Positions 30,680-40,273 are shown, numbered from the stretch's first letter. The stretch: 64,000 nt of DNA from Gilliamella sp. B3022 (GCF_028751545.1 NZ_CP071867.1:2019306-2083305), one strand, 5' to 3'. Notes: generated from the sequence alone by a model not told the origin. Made by a program: numbers and translations.

Positions 30680-31056
30680 AATATTTTTCGCTCTAAGCAA
30701 ATTTTAATTTTAGTAAATTAACTTCTATATATCAGATTTTACTATAGCTTGACAACACATAGGCAAACACGGTATAACCAAGCATAGTATTTCTTGCAAT
30801 TCTATGTTTCTTAAATTTGATTTATATCATATAATTAACTTTTTTTTTACATATTAATTGAAATAGTTGATTAATTTGATAGGAATTAACATTCCTTTCT
30901 AACCAATTGTCTGCTTTACTTTTTTTTGGAAAATGGCAGACTTATGTTCATGAAGCTCCGTAATGCAGAGTTGAAGCTTGTAAAGTTAGTTATAGTTTTG
31001 ACTGTAGCTAAGGATGGCAAATCCTGCATTTTTATAACAAAAAAAGAGGTTTTTAT
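30680..31056. other. lipB-aceE divergent intergenic region
   Basis: About 377 AT-rich bases holding both promoters. No pdhR gene is present, although enterobacteria have one here. I see no ORF. The main recognisable signal is the FNR-like box at 30817-30830. AGAGG before the aceE ATG is the ribosome-binding site. Confidence 0.45.
30817..30830. promoter_or_regulatory. FNR-like box upstream of aceE
   Basis: TTGAT-TTAT-ATCAT matches the FNR consensus TTGAT-N4-ATCAA at nine of ten defined positions. It lies about 230 bases before aceE and about 150 before lipB. FNR represses pyruvate dehydrogenase without oxygen in E. coli, which makes the site plausible; no mapped promoter supports it. Confidence 0.45.
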
Positions 31057-33723
31057 ATGTCGGACATGCAAATGAATGATATCGATCCTGTTGAAACGCA
31101 AGATTGGCTCAAGAGTCTTGATTCAATCATCCGTGAAGAAGGAATCGAACGCGCTCAGTACATTATTGAACAAATCGTCAATAAGGCAAAAGAAGGAGGG
31201 GTTCCTTTACTTTTTGGTTCTTCAACAAGTAATTATATTAATACCATTCCAGTAGAAGAACAGCCAGCGTATCCGGGCGATTGGGAAATAGAAAGACGTA
31301 TCCGTTCCATCGTACGTTGGAATGCAATTATGATGGTGTTAAGAGCATCTAAAAAGGATTTAGAGCTTGGTGGTCATATGGCATCATTCCAATCCGCAGC
31401 AACTTTTTATGAAGTCTGTTTTAACCACTTTTTTAGAGCTCGAAATGATAAGGACGGTGGTGATTTAGTTTATTTCCAAGGTCATATTTCCCCAGGTATC
31501 TATTCAAGAGCATTTATCGAAGGTCGTTTGACTGAAGAACAACTTGATAATTTCCGCCAAGAAGTACATGGCAAAGGTCTTCCATCTTATCCGCATCCTA
31601 AATTACTCCCTGAATTTTGGCAATTCCCGACAGTTTCAATGGGATTAGGACCAGTTAGTGCTATTTATCAAGCACGATTCTTAAAATATTTAAATCACCG
31701 CGGTTTAAAAGATACAACAGAACAAACTGTTTATGCTTTCTTAGGTGATGGTGAAATGGATGAACCTGAATCTAAAGGTGCGATTACCGTTGCCACTCGT
31801 GAAAAACTCGATAACTTAGTTTTTGTTATCAACTGTAACTTACAACGTTTAGATGGCCCAGTGACAGGTAATGGTAAAATCATCAATGAATTAGAAGGTG
31901 TTTTTGCTGGTGCAGGTTGGAATGTTATCAAAGTTATTTGGGGCGATCGTTGGGATAAACTTCTCCAAAAAGATAAATCTGGTAAGTTAGTAAGATTAAT
32001 GAACGAAACGCTGGATGGTGATTACCAAACCCTGAAATCAAAAGATGGTGCTTATGTACGTGAGCATTTCTTTGGTAAATACCCTGAAACAGCAGAATTA
32101 GTAAAAGATATGTCTGATGAAGAAATTTTCAGACTTAATCGTGGTGGTCAAGACCCATCCAAAATGTTTGCTGCTTTCATGCGTGCAAAAGAAACTAAAG
32201 ATCGACCGACAGTTATTTTAGCGCATACTATTAAAGGTTATGGTATGGGTGAAGCTGCAGAAGCGAAAAATATTGCTCATCAAGTGAAAAAAATGAATAT
32301 GGATGGTGTGCGTCATGTACGTGATTTCTTCAATATTCCAGTTACCGATGATGCATTAGAAAAATTACCTTATATTAAATTTGAAGAACATACACCTGAA
32401 TACAAATATATTCATGAACGCCGTAACGCTTTACATGGTTATGTTCCGTCAAGATTAACTCATTTTTCAGGTACTGTCTCAATTCCTTCATTAACGGAGT
32501 TTGCTCCATTACTTGAGGCACAAACTAAAGAAATTTCAACCACCATTGCTTTTGTACGAGCGCTTAATATCATGTTAAAAGATAAAGAATTGGCACCACG
32601 TCTGGTACCAATTTTAGCTGATGAAGCTCGTACGTTTGGTATGGAAGGTCTATTCCGCCAAATCGGTATTTATAATCCGCATGGTCAACAATATACGCCA
32701 CAAGATAGAGAACAAGTGGCCTATTATCGTGAAGATGAAAAAGGACAAATCCTACAAGAAGGGATTAATGAATGTGGTGCTACTGCATCATGGATTGCGG
32801 CAGCAACATCTTACAGTACTAATGATTACCCAATGATTCCATTTTACATCTACTACTCAATGTTTGGTTTCCAACGTATTGGTGATTTGATGTGGGCAGC
32901 AGGTGATCAGCAAGCGCGTGGCTTTATGATTGGTGGTACTTCTGGCCGTACAACCTTAAATGGTGAAGGGTTACAACATCAGGATGGTCATAGCCATATT
33001 CAAGCTTTAACAATTCCAAACTGCATATCTTACGATCCGGCTTATGCTTATGAAGTTGCTGTTATTATGCAAGATGGTTTACGTCGTATGTACGGTGAAC
33101 AAGAAAACGTTTATTACTATATTACGACACTAAATGAAAACTATGCACAACCTGCAATGCCTGAAGGTGCGGAAGAGGGTATCCGTCGTGGTATCTATAA
33201 ATTGGATACCGTTCAAGGTCAAAAAGGGAAATCAACCGTTCAATTATTGGGTTCAGGCTCTATTTTACGTCATGTTCGTGATGCGGCGGAGATATTAGCA
33301 AAAGAGTATGGCATTGGTTCGGATATCTACAGTGTAACGTCATTCACTGAACTTGCTCGTGATGGTCAAGATTGTGAACGTTACAACATGTTGCATCCAA
33401 GTGAAACGCCAAAAGTACCTTATGTGGCACAAGTGATGAATAATAATCCAGCCGTTGTTTCAACCGATTATATGAAACTGTTTGCAGAACAGATTCGTGG
33501 TTTTGTACCAGCTGAAAATTATCGTGTATTAGGAACGGATGGTTTTGGACGCAGTGATAGCCGTGAAAATTTACGTCATCATTTTGAAGTTGATGCTTCT
33601 TATGTTGTCATTGCTGCATTGGGTGAACTTGCTAAACGTGGTGATATTGAAGCCAGTGTTGTTGAAGACGCGATCAAAAAGTTCGAGATCAATGCCGATA
33701 AACTCAACCCACGTATTGCATAA
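31057..33723 (+). CDS. aceE: Pyruvate dehydrogenase E1 component
   Basis: Homodimeric, thiamine-diphosphate-dependent decarboxylase of the pyruvate dehydrogenase complex. 888 residues (E. coli 887), nearly collinear with it. Motifs include SNYINTIPVEEQPAYPG, the ThDP motif LGDGEMDEPESKGA ending in VINCNLQRLDGPV, and STDYMKLFAEQIRG and LGTDGFGRSDSRENLRHHFEVD near the C-terminus. It starts the aceE-aceF-lpdA operon, with 12 bases before aceF. Confidence 0.98.
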   Translation: MSDMQMNDIDPVETQDWLKSLDSIIREEGIERAQYIIEQIVNKAKEGGVPLLFGSSTSNYINTIPVEEQPAYPGDWEIERRIRSIVRWNAIMMVLRASKKDLELGGHMASFQSAATFYEVCFNHFFRARNDKDGGDLVYFQGHISPGIYSRAFIEGRLTEEQLDNFRQEVHGKGLPSYPHPKLLPEFWQFPTVSMGLGPVSAIYQARFLKYLNHRGLKDTTEQTVYAFLGDGEMDEPESKGAITVATREKLDNLVFVINCNLQRLDGPVTGNGKIINELEGVFAGAGWNVIKVIWGDRWDKLLQKDKSGKLVRLMNETLDGDYQTLKSKDGAYVREHFFGKYPETAELVKDMSDEEIFRLNRGGQDPSKMFAAFMRAKETKDRPTVILAHTIKGYGMGEAAEAKNIAHQVKKMNMDGVRHVRDFFNIPVTDDALEKLPYIKFEEHTPEYKYIHERRNALHGYVPSRLTHFSGTVSIPSLTEFAPLLEAQTKEISTTIAFVRALNIMLKDKELAPRLVPILADEARTFGMEGLFRQIGIYNPHGQQYTPQDREQVAYYREDEKGQILQEGINECGATASWIAAATSYSTNDYPMIPFYIYYSMFGFQRIGDLMWAAGDQQARGFMIGGTSGRTTLNGEGLQHQDGHSHIQALTIPNCISYDPAYAYEVAVIMQDGLRRMYGEQENVYYYITTLNENYAQPAMPEGAEEGIRRGIYKLDTVQGQKGKSTVQLLGSGSILRHVRDAAEILAKEYGIGSDIYSVTSFTELARDGQDCERYNMLHPSETPKVPYVAQVMNNNPAVVSTDYMKLFAEQIRGFVPAENYRVLGTDGFGRSDSRENLRHHFEVDASYVVIAALGELAKRGDIEASVVEDAIKKFEINADKLNPRIA

Positions 33724-33735
33724 GAGGTAACAAGA

Positions 33736-35346
33736 ATGAGTATTGAAATTAAATTGCCTGATATCGGTAATGATGAAGTTGAAGTTACCGAAATTTTAGT
33801 AAAAGTGGGTGATAAGGTCTCTGTTGATGATAACATCATGACTGTTGAAGGTGATAAAGCCTCAATGGAAATTCCCGCTCCACAAGCTGGGATTGTTAAA
33901 TCGATCATTGTAAAAGTGGGTGATAAAGTTAAAACTGGTGTGGACATCATGGTCTTTGATGAAGAGGGCGGCGCCGCTGCACCAGCTCCGCAAACCGCAG
34001 CACCAAAAGTTGAAGCCACGCCGACGACTTCATCTGTTAGTCAAATTGTTGATGTCAATGTTCCTGACATTGGGGGTGATGAGGTCGAAGTTACCGAAAT
34101 TTCAGTCAAAGTAGGTGATACTGTTGCAATTGATGACAATATTATCACCGTTGAGGGTGATAAAGCCTCAATGGAAATTCCTGCACCTGTTGCAGGGGTA
34201 GTTAAAAATATTATCATTAAAGTGGGTGATAAAGTTAAAACAGGTTCCAAAATTATGGAATTTGAAACAACCACAGCAACTTCACCTGCGGCTATTAGTA
34301 CAGCACCTGCGACAATACCTACTTCAAGTCCATCTGCATCAACAACTGCGGTTTCGGTATCGCCGACTGCGCCAACCACTGCACCAGCATCAGTACCCTC
34401 TACCTCTGGCAATGATTTTGTTGAAAACGATGCCTATGCGCATGCCACACCGTCAGTACGTCGCTTAGCGCGTGAATTTGGTGTTAATTTAGCTAAAGTC
34501 ACACCGACAGGACCAAAAAATCGTATTTTACGTCAAGACATTCAAACGTATGTTAAAAATGCGGTTAAACAAGTGGAAAGTGGCGTTGCGGGTGGTGCTT
34601 TACCTGGCTTATTACCTTGGCCAAAAGTTGATTTTAGCAAATTTGGTGAAATAGAAAGCTTACCATTGACCAAAATTCAAAAAGTATCGGGAGCTAATTT
34701 ACATCGTAACTGGGTAATGATCCCTCATGTAACCGAGTTTGATGAGTCAGACATTACCGATCTTGAAGTATTCCGTAAACAACAAAATGCCGAAGCAGAG
34801 AAGAAAAAACTCGATCTTAAAATCACACCACTGGTCTTTATCATGAAAGCGGTAGCCAGCGCATTAACAGCGTACCCACGTTTTAACAGCTCGCTATCTG
34901 AAGACGCACAAACACTAATTATCAAAAAATACATTAATATTGGCGTAGCGGTTGATACACCAAATGGTCTTGTTGTGCCAGTATTTAAAGATGTGGATAA
35001 AAAAGGTATTGTTGAGCTTTCTCGTGAACTTGCAGAAATTTCCAAAAAAGCACGCGATGGCAAATTAACCGGTAGTGATATGCAAGGCGGTTGCTTTACC
35101 ATTTCTAGCTTAGGAGGAATTGGTACTACTTCATTTACGCCAATTGTGAACGCGCCTGAAGTAGGCATTTTAGGTGTTTCTCGTTCTAGCATGAAACCAA
35201 TTTGGAACGGCAAAGAGTTTACGCCTCGCTTAATGTTGCCATTATCATTATCTTTTGATCACCGCGTGATCGATGGTGCAGATGGTGCACGCTTCCTAAG
35301 TCATATTGTTAACGTCTTATCCGACTTACGTCGTTTAGTGATGTAG
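33736..35346 (+). CDS. aceF: Dihydrolipoamide acetyltransferase (E2) with two lipoyl domains
   Basis: Core of the pyruvate dehydrogenase complex, 536 residues. Two lipoyl domains carry lysines Lys41 and Lys143 in [10 protein letters not shown]. coli has three such domains. Ala/Pro/Ser/Thr-rich linkers join the parts. A subunit-binding domain ([20 protein letters not shown]) precedes the catalytic domain, which ends in [20 protein letters not shown] with the catalytic His and Asp. LipB and LipA, encoded next door, supply the lipoate. lpdA follows 17 bases later. Confidence 0.98.
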   Translation: MSIEIKLPDIGNDEVEVTEILVKVGDKVSVDDNIMTVEGDKASMEIPAPQAGIVKSIIVKVGDKVKTGVDIMVFDEEGGAAAPAPQTAAPKVEATPTTSSVSQIVDVNVPDIGGDEVEVTEISVKVGDTVAIDDNIITVEGDKASMEIPAPVAGVVKNIIIKVGDKVKTGSKIMEFETTTATSPAAISTAPATIPTSSPSASTTAVSVSPTAPTTAPASVPSTSGNDFVENDAYAHATPSVRRLAREFGVNLAKVTPTGPKNRILRQDIQTYVKNAVKQVESGVAGGALPGLLPWPKVDFSKFGEIESLPLTKIQKVSGANLHRNWVMIPHVTEFDESDITDLEVFRKQQNAEAEKKKLDLKITPLVFIMKAVASALTAYPRFNSSLSEDAQTLIIKKYINIGVAVDTPNGLVVPVFKDVDKKGIVELSRELAEISKKARDGKLTGSDMQGGCFTISSLGGIGTTSFTPIVNAPEVGILGVSRSSMKPIWNGKEFTPRLMLPLSLSFDHRVIDGADGARFLSHIVNVLSDLRRLVM

Positions 35347-35363
35347 TGGGAGGAACATAGATT

Positions 35364-36788
35364 ATGAGTCAAGAAGTTAAAACACAGCTTGTCGTATTAG
35401 GTGCAGGTCCAGCGGGTTACTCCGCTGCCTTTCGAGCGGCCGATCTTGGGCTGGAAGTCACCTTAGTTGAACGTTATTCAACCTTAGGCGGTGTATGTCT
35501 GAATGTAGGGTGTATTCCTTCTAAAGCATTGTTGCATGTCGCAAAAGTTATGGATGAAGCCAAATCATTGACCGCTCACGGTATTCATTTTGGTACACCA
35601 AAACTCGAATTAGATAAAGTGCGAGCTTGGAAAGAAAAAGTCGTTAATCAACTGACTAACGGTCTTGCTGGCATGGCAAAAATGCGTAAAGTAAACGTGA
35701 TTCAAGGTGATGCTCAGTTTACTGGTAGTCATACTATGGATGTCACCTCAGCCAAGGGTATTACTAAAATTACTTTTGATAATGCCATTATCGCCGCAGG
35801 TTCCCGCCCTATTCAATTACCTTTTATTCCTCATGATGATCCTCGTATTTGGGATTCAACTGATGCATTGGCATTAACAACCATCCCTAAAAAATTATTA
35901 TTAATGGGAGGGGGAATTATCGGTCTTGAAATGGGTACGGTATATCATGCTTTAGGTTCAGAAGTGGATGTGGTTGAAATGTTGGATCAAGTGATCCCGG
36001 CTGCCGATAAAGATGTGGTTAAAGTCTTTACTAAGCAGATTCAAAATAAATTCACGTTAAGGCTTGAAACGAAAGTGACAACAGTTGAAGCAAAACACGA
36101 TGCAATTTATGTCACTATGGAAAAGAAAGACGGAACCGTTGAAACTCATACTTATGATGCGGTATTAGTGGCAATTGGTCGCACTCCTAATGGTAAACTC
36201 ATTAGTGCTGAAAAAGCTGGCGTAAATGTTACCGATCGAGGTTTCATCGAAGTTGATAAGCAAATGCGTACCAATGTTCCTCATATTTATGCAATTGGTG
36301 ATATTGTTGGTCAACCAATGTTGGCTCACAAAGGTGTACATGAAGGGCATGTTGCAGCAGAAGTGGTTGCGGGTAAAAAACACTTCTTTGATCCTAAAAC
36401 GATTCCTTCCATCGCCTATACTGAACCTGAAGTGGCTTGGGTTGGTTTAACTGAAAAAGAGGCAAAAGAAAAAGGCATCGATTACGAAGTTTCGATTTTC
36501 CCATGGTCAGCATCTGGACGAGCTATCGCATCTGATTGTTCAGAAGGTATGACTAAGTTGATTTTTAATAAAGCCGATAATCGCTTACTTGGTGGTGCCG
36601 TAGTGGGAGCAAATGGTGGTGAATTACTTGGCGAAATCACTTTAGCCGTTGAAATGGGCTGTGATGCAGAAGATATTGCCTTAACCATACATGCTCACCC
36701 AACATTGCATGAATCAATCGGTTTAGCTTCTGAAATTTTTGAAGGTTCCATTACCGATCTACCTAATGCAAAAGCTATAAGAAAATAA
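35364..36788 (+). CDS. lpdA: Dihydrolipoamide dehydrogenase (E3)
   Basis: FAD- and NAD-dependent flavoenzyme that reoxidises lipoamide. 474 residues, identical in length to E. coli. FAD motif VVLGAGPAGYSAAFRAADLG, redox cysteines in GGVCLNVGCIPSKALLH, NAD motif LLMGGGIIGLEMGTVYHALG, second FAD motif YAIGDIVGQPMLAHKG, and the catalytic His-Glu pair in HAHPTLHESIGLA. Last gene of the operon, with a strong terminator after it. Confidence 0.98.
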   Translation: MSQEVKTQLVVLGAGPAGYSAAFRAADLGLEVTLVERYSTLGGVCLNVGCIPSKALLHVAKVMDEAKSLTAHGIHFGTPKLELDKVRAWKEKVVNQLTNGLAGMAKMRKVNVIQGDAQFTGSHTMDVTSAKGITKITFDNAIIAAGSRPIQLPFIPHDDPRIWDSTDALALTTIPKKLLLMGGGIIGLEMGTVYHALGSEVDVVEMLDQVIPAADKDVVKVFTKQIQNKFTLRLETKVTTVEAKHDAIYVTMEKKDGTVETHTYDAVLVAIGRTPNGKLISAEKAGVNVTDRGFIEVDKQMRTNVPHIYAIGDIVGQPMLAHKGVHEGHVAAEVVAGKKHFFDPKTIPSIAYTEPEVAWVGLTEKEAKEKGIDYEVSIFPWSASGRAIASDCSEGMTKLIFNKADNRLLGGAVVGANGGELLGEITLAVEMGCDAEDIALTIHAHPTLHESIGLASEIFEGSITDLPNAKAIRK

Positions 36789-36807
36789 ACTTTCCTTTTG
36801 AGGAATT

Positions 36808-36835
36808 GCCGTCAGTTAACGCTGACGGCTTTTTT
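36808..36835 (+). terminator. Rho-independent terminator of aceE-aceF-lpdA
   Basis: Perfect eight-base stem GCCGTCAG/CTGACGGC with loop TTAACG and a run of six T. It lies 20 bases after the lpdA stop. Confidence 0.93.
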
Positions 36836-37116
36836 ATTCTTAACTTATTGGATTAAATTTTATTTTAGACAAAACAGCCAATGATTCAGTGCATTGCATA
36901 TTAAAGGCGCGTTCATTTGATAACACCTATTTAGTGAAAAAAGAAAACGAAACGGCATACACTCCTGAATATTTTTTACAAATTACTTTTTCATGTGTTC
37001 ATAAAATCCGATTTCTAACGCATCATAAACTTCATCTTTTAACCACACGAAAATTCCATTTATTTGGTTTATCTTATTGATAGGTTAAAACCCATTTTTT
37101 ATTTTGCCGTTCGTGA

Positions 37117-37136
37117 TTTTGTCAAAAAGTTTGAGG
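37117..37136 (+). repeat. Left copy of the 20-base island-flanking repeat
   Basis: TTTTGTCAAAAAGTTTGAGG, identical in 19 of 20 positions to 48295-48314 and in the same orientation. CGTTC precedes both copies at slightly different spacing. The two copies bracket vgrG through the truncated fifth immunity-like gene. No integrase or tRNA accompanies them. Confidence 0.55.
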
Positions 37137-37490
37137 AAAAGGGTATGCTTCAGTAACCATAATTTTGGCAATTAAAACTTGATTAACATTCCGTACAAAC
37201 TATTCCAAAACAATCGGCGAAAGTACAATGCGATTTCTCGTTTTCTTTAATAATGCTTAAGCAACAAATCTCAAAGATATTTTATTGATTTATTAATGAT
37301 CTGGGTAAGTTATCTTCTTAAATTAAAATTAAAGTATTTTTCAAAAAAAGGTTGCAAAATACACGAAACAGGGTATTTTATATTCTTTTTTAGGTTATTT
37401 TTTAACACGAATTCGCTTCAGATTTGAATGATGTTTCTCAATAAAAAAATCAACCTTTTGTTGTCAAAGTAAAGTTAAATAATTGTTCAT

Positions 37491-37527
37491 AACAATAGCA
37501 ACAACAATAATAACAATAACAATAATC
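37491..37527 (+). repeat. CAA/AATA simple-sequence tract in the vgrG leader
   Basis: Imperfect array of AACAAT, AACAAC and AATAAC units lying 38-74 bases before the vgrG ATG. Its units resemble the AAC/AAT stretch inside vgrG (38678-38702). Confidence 0.6.
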
Positions 37528-37564
37528 TATATTTCGTAAGCATGAAATACTAAAAGAGGATAAC

Positions 37565-40273
37565 ATGGATAAAGGATTAACCCATCTGATCAATCCATTG
37601 GAAAATGGTTTAAGTCATGGTTTAAAACATGGATTAAAGCGCAGTCTGAAGAAAGGCACCGCCCATAATCGCTATACCTTAACTGTCGATGGTCAAAGCG
37701 CGCCGATTTCGGTTTTACAGGTTGCCGGCAATGAACAACTCAACCAGCCCTGGCATTACACCATCACCTTTACCAGCTCACATCCACATCTGGATGCGGA
37801 ATCGTTTCTCAATCAAAAAGCCTGGTTTCGTTTCAATCCTGTTCATGCCGATTTGACCTCTTTGGCATTGGGTGCCTCAGACTTACTGAACGCCAGCACC
37901 CCATTTGATGCATTGCACGAATTAAAACCCTCCGAGTCGTCGGTCAATCCTCAAAGCGCGACAGCGCCCTTAAACGGGTTAAAGCAAAACACGCCACTCA
38001 ATTCATTGAACGCCTTATTCTCACAAGGTGCATCACGTACGCTCTATGGCGTGATAACCACATTTGGACAGTTATCGGTCAGTCACGACGAGGTCCGCTA
38101 TCAGGTGGTCTTATCCTCACCATTGGCAAGACTGGGGTTAAGTCACAATTATGCCATTTTTCAGAAACAAAGCGTGATAAGTGTGGTTGAAGAAGTCCTG
38201 CGCAGTCATGGCTATACGGGGGTGGATTATCGTCTGGAATTAAACCATCACTATCCGGAGCGAGAATTCATCACGCAATGGCAGGAAAGTGACCTGGCAT
38301 TCATTCAACGACTGCTGGCGGATGTGGGGGTGTATTTCCGGTTTGAAACGCATGGCGAGCATCATTGTGATGTGATGGTCATCAGTGATAACGAGCAGGG
38401 GTATGGGCAGGCGTCGGATATCCGTTACCAACCGCCCAGTGGCACCCTGGATGGTGGACGGGAAAGTGTCTGGGACATCACCTTGCGCAGTCAGGTCGTC
38501 GAATCCTCGGTTAAGGTGCAGGATTATAACTACCGCGATGCCAACGCCAGTTTCGTTGGTGAAATCAACAGCCAGCCGAAAGACACCACCACTTATGGCA
38601 CCGATTACCGTTATGATGAGCATTACAAAGGTCTGACCACACACGGTCAGGCAGAGAAAGACGGGGAAGAGGAAGATAACAACAACAATAACAACAATAA
38701 CGACAATTATCACAATAGCAATAACAATGACAATGACAATGACAATGACAATGACAAGAGCCATCATAACAGCGACAATCCTTACGACAATGCGGTGGAA
38801 AGTGGTAACTGGTATGCGCGAATACGTCATGAACACGCCATCAGTCAACAAACTGTCATCCACGGGAAAAGCAATCATGCCAATCTGACACCGGGTCAAC
38901 GCATACAGATTAACGGTAGTCCATGGATGGACATTGATGAGGGCGTCATAATATTAAGTGTGCAAGGGCAAGGCAACCGCACCGAAGCTTACGAACTGCG
39001 TTTTACCGCCATACCGTATCACGCCTTAAAACCTTACCGACCGGCACCGCTGCCGGCGCCGACGGTGCACGGCACCCTGCCGGCACGGGTAAGCAGTCCG
39101 GATAATGACACTTACGGTTACATTGATACACAGGGTCGTTATCGGGTTAAATTTAACTTTGACTTAAAAGCGTGGAAAAACGGGGAAGAGAGCCTATGGT
39201 TAAGACTGGCCAGACCGTATGCCGGCAGCACCTATGGCATTCACTTTCCGCTCATTGACGGCACGCAAGTGGCGGTCGCCTTCACCAACGGCAATCCGGA
39301 CCGACCGTATATCGCCCATGCCCTGCACGACAGTGCACACCCTGACCTGGTGACCACGATAAACAAACACCGCAATGTGATTCGCACCCCCACCAATAAC
39401 AAACTGCGCATGGAAGACAAACGGGGGCAGGAGCACATCAAGCTGGCGACCGAATACGGCAAAACGCAACTCAATCTGGGACACTTAGTCAACCAAAAAA
39501 AAGCGTTACGGGGCGAAGGGTTTGAACTGCGCACCGATGAATGGGGGGCGATAGCGGCTGAAAAAGGCTTATACCTGACGACACAAACCGAGCCCAAAGC
39601 GCAAGGTCAGCAACTGGATATGCAAGGCGCCATTACCCAGCTGGAAAATGCCTTATCGATAGCCAAAGCGCTGCAACAGGCTGCCAATCAATGCGACGCA
39701 CACGGTGCTGACACCGCCAGTCAGGACCAGCTTAAAGCAGCGTTAACGACGCTCACTGAAAGTGGCATCTTAGCTTATGCACAGGCAGGCATTGCGTTAA
39801 CCAGTCCGGAAAATATCCAGTTATCAACCGGTAACAGCGTAAGTGTCACCGCTGAAAACCAGACTGACATCACGGCATTAAAAAACATCACACTGGCATC
39901 GGGCGATGCGATAGGGTTATTTGCCCACAAATCAGGGATGAAGGTCTTTGCCAACCAAGGGGATATTGACATACAAGCCCAAAATGCCAACTTGAATATG
40001 GCGGCTCAACAAGATATCAAAATCGACAGTGTGGACGGTGAACTCACCCTCACAGCAAGCGAAGAGCTGACGTTAATGTGTGGTGGCTCTTTTATCAAAA
40101 TCAGCCGTGAAGGCATTGAGCTGGGCACAGCGGATAATGTGTATATAAAAAGCAATGCTCTGCAAAAAATGGGACCGGCAAAAGTAAAAATAAAAAGTAC
40201 ATTACCAATTGGGTGTCAACGAAAAATAGCGCAAGGAACAAAAAATCAAGGAGCAATAGTTGAATTATCATGA
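37565..40273 (+). CDS. vgrG: Type VI secretion tip protein VgrG with an Asn/Asp-rich insert
   Basis: Spike protein of 902 residues that carries effectors on the T6SS needle. Domain order: an unusual N-terminal extension with GLSHGLKHGLK repeats (about 14-30); gp27-like base (35-460; FITQWQESDLAFIQRLLADV is typical); gp5-like OB domain (about 510-590; GRYRVKFNFDL, WLRLARPYAGSTYGIHFPLI); and the DUF2345 beta-helix tip (about 680-860). An Asn/Asp tract at about 368-400 is inserted just before the conserved WYARIRHEHAI. The gene is visibly GC-richer than its neighbours: 36 G/C in 39061-39120 against 17 in 40381-40440. Its stop overlaps the adaptor start. AGAGGA precedes the ATG. No other T6SS structural gene is in the window. 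Confidence 0.95.
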   Translation: MDKGLTHLINPLENGLSHGLKHGLKRSLKKGTAHNRYTLTVDGQSAPISVLQVAGNEQLNQPWHYTITFTSSHPHLDAESFLNQKAWFRFNPVHADLTSLALGASDLLNASTPFDALHELKPSESSVNPQSATAPLNGLKQNTPLNSLNALFSQGASRTLYGVITTFGQLSVSHDEVRYQVVLSSPLARLGLSHNYAIFQKQSVISVVEEVLRSHGYTGVDYRLELNHHYPEREFITQWQESDLAFIQRLLADVGVYFRFETHGEHHCDVMVISDNEQGYGQASDIRYQPPSGTLDGGRESVWDITLRSQVVESSVKVQDYNYRDANASFVGEINSQPKDTTTYGTDYRYDEHYKGLTTHGQAEKDGEEEDNNNNNNNNDNYHNSNNNDNDNDNDNDKSHHNSDNPYDNAVESGNWYARIRHEHAISQQTVIHGKSNHANLTPGQRIQINGSPWMDIDEGVIILSVQGQGNRTEAYELRFTAIPYHALKPYRPAPLPAPTVHGTLPARVSSPDNDTYGYIDTQGRYRVKFNFDLKAWKNGEESLWLRLARPYAGSTYGIHFPLIDGTQVAVAFTNGNPDRPYIAHALHDSAHPDLVTTINKHRNVIRTPTNNKLRMEDKRGQEHIKLATEYGKTQLNLGHLVNQKKALRGEGFELRTDEWGAIAAEKGLYLTTQTEPKAQGQQLDMQGAITQLENALSIAKALQQAANQCDAHGADTASQDQLKAALTTLTESGILAYAQAGIALTSPENIQLSTGNSVSVTAENQTDITALKNITLASGDAIGLFAHKSGMKVFANQGDIDIQAQNANLNMAAQQDIKIDSVDGELTLTASEELTLMCGGSFIKISREGIELGTADNVYIKSNALQKMGPAKVKIKSTLPIGCQRKIAQGTKNQGAIVELS
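37605..37640 (+). repeat. Twelve-base tandem repeat at the vgrG 5' end
   Basis: Three consecutive 12-base units: ATGGTTTAAGTC, ATGGTTTAAAAC and ATGGATTAAAGC. They encode the repeated G-L-x-H/R pattern (GLSH, GLKH, GLKR). The period is a multiple of three, so unit gain or loss would keep the frame. Confidence 0.7.
38678..38758 (+). repeat. In-frame microsatellite tract inside vgrG
   Basis: An AAC/AAT-rich stretch (38678-38702) and, further on, four perfect GACAAT hexamers (38729-38752) followed by a variant GACAAG. It encodes poly-Asn and then Asn-Asp dipeptides. Both periods are multiples of three. Confidence 0.85.

Larger units (their letters stand above)
36836..37564. other. Long AT-rich region between the lpdA terminator and vgrG
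   Basis: About 730 bases without a convincing gene. A reading frame at 36889-37080 begins with GTG and encodes 63 residues of low-information sequence with no SD. Landmarks are the 20-base sequence at 37117-37136, repeated at the far end of the island, and a CAA/AATA-rich simple repeat at 37491-37527 just before vgrG. It probably holds the left edge of the island and the vgrG promoter. Confidence 0.5.

Noticed and set aside
33600-35213. Minus-strand reading frames inside aceF (33600-34019, 34041-34412, 34725-35213)
   Set aside because: They are antisense to conserved coding sequence and composed of Ser/Thr/Ile-rich low-information residues.
36889-37080. Reading frame of 63 residues between lpdA and vgrG
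   Set aside because: Starts at GTG without a ribosome-binding site, has no recognisable motif and looks like chance in AT-rich sequence. A decayed gene cannot be excluded.
38678-38758. Short regular repeats considered as a CRISPR-like array
   Set aside because: Units are six bases with no spacers, and they encode Asn-Asp inside an intact gene.
38240-38899. Minus-strand reading frame of 219 residues inside vgrG with a long Ile/Val hydrophobic stretch
   Set aside because: The hydrophobic run is only the complement of the Asn/Asp microsatellite, and the frame lies wholly inside the well-supported vgrG.
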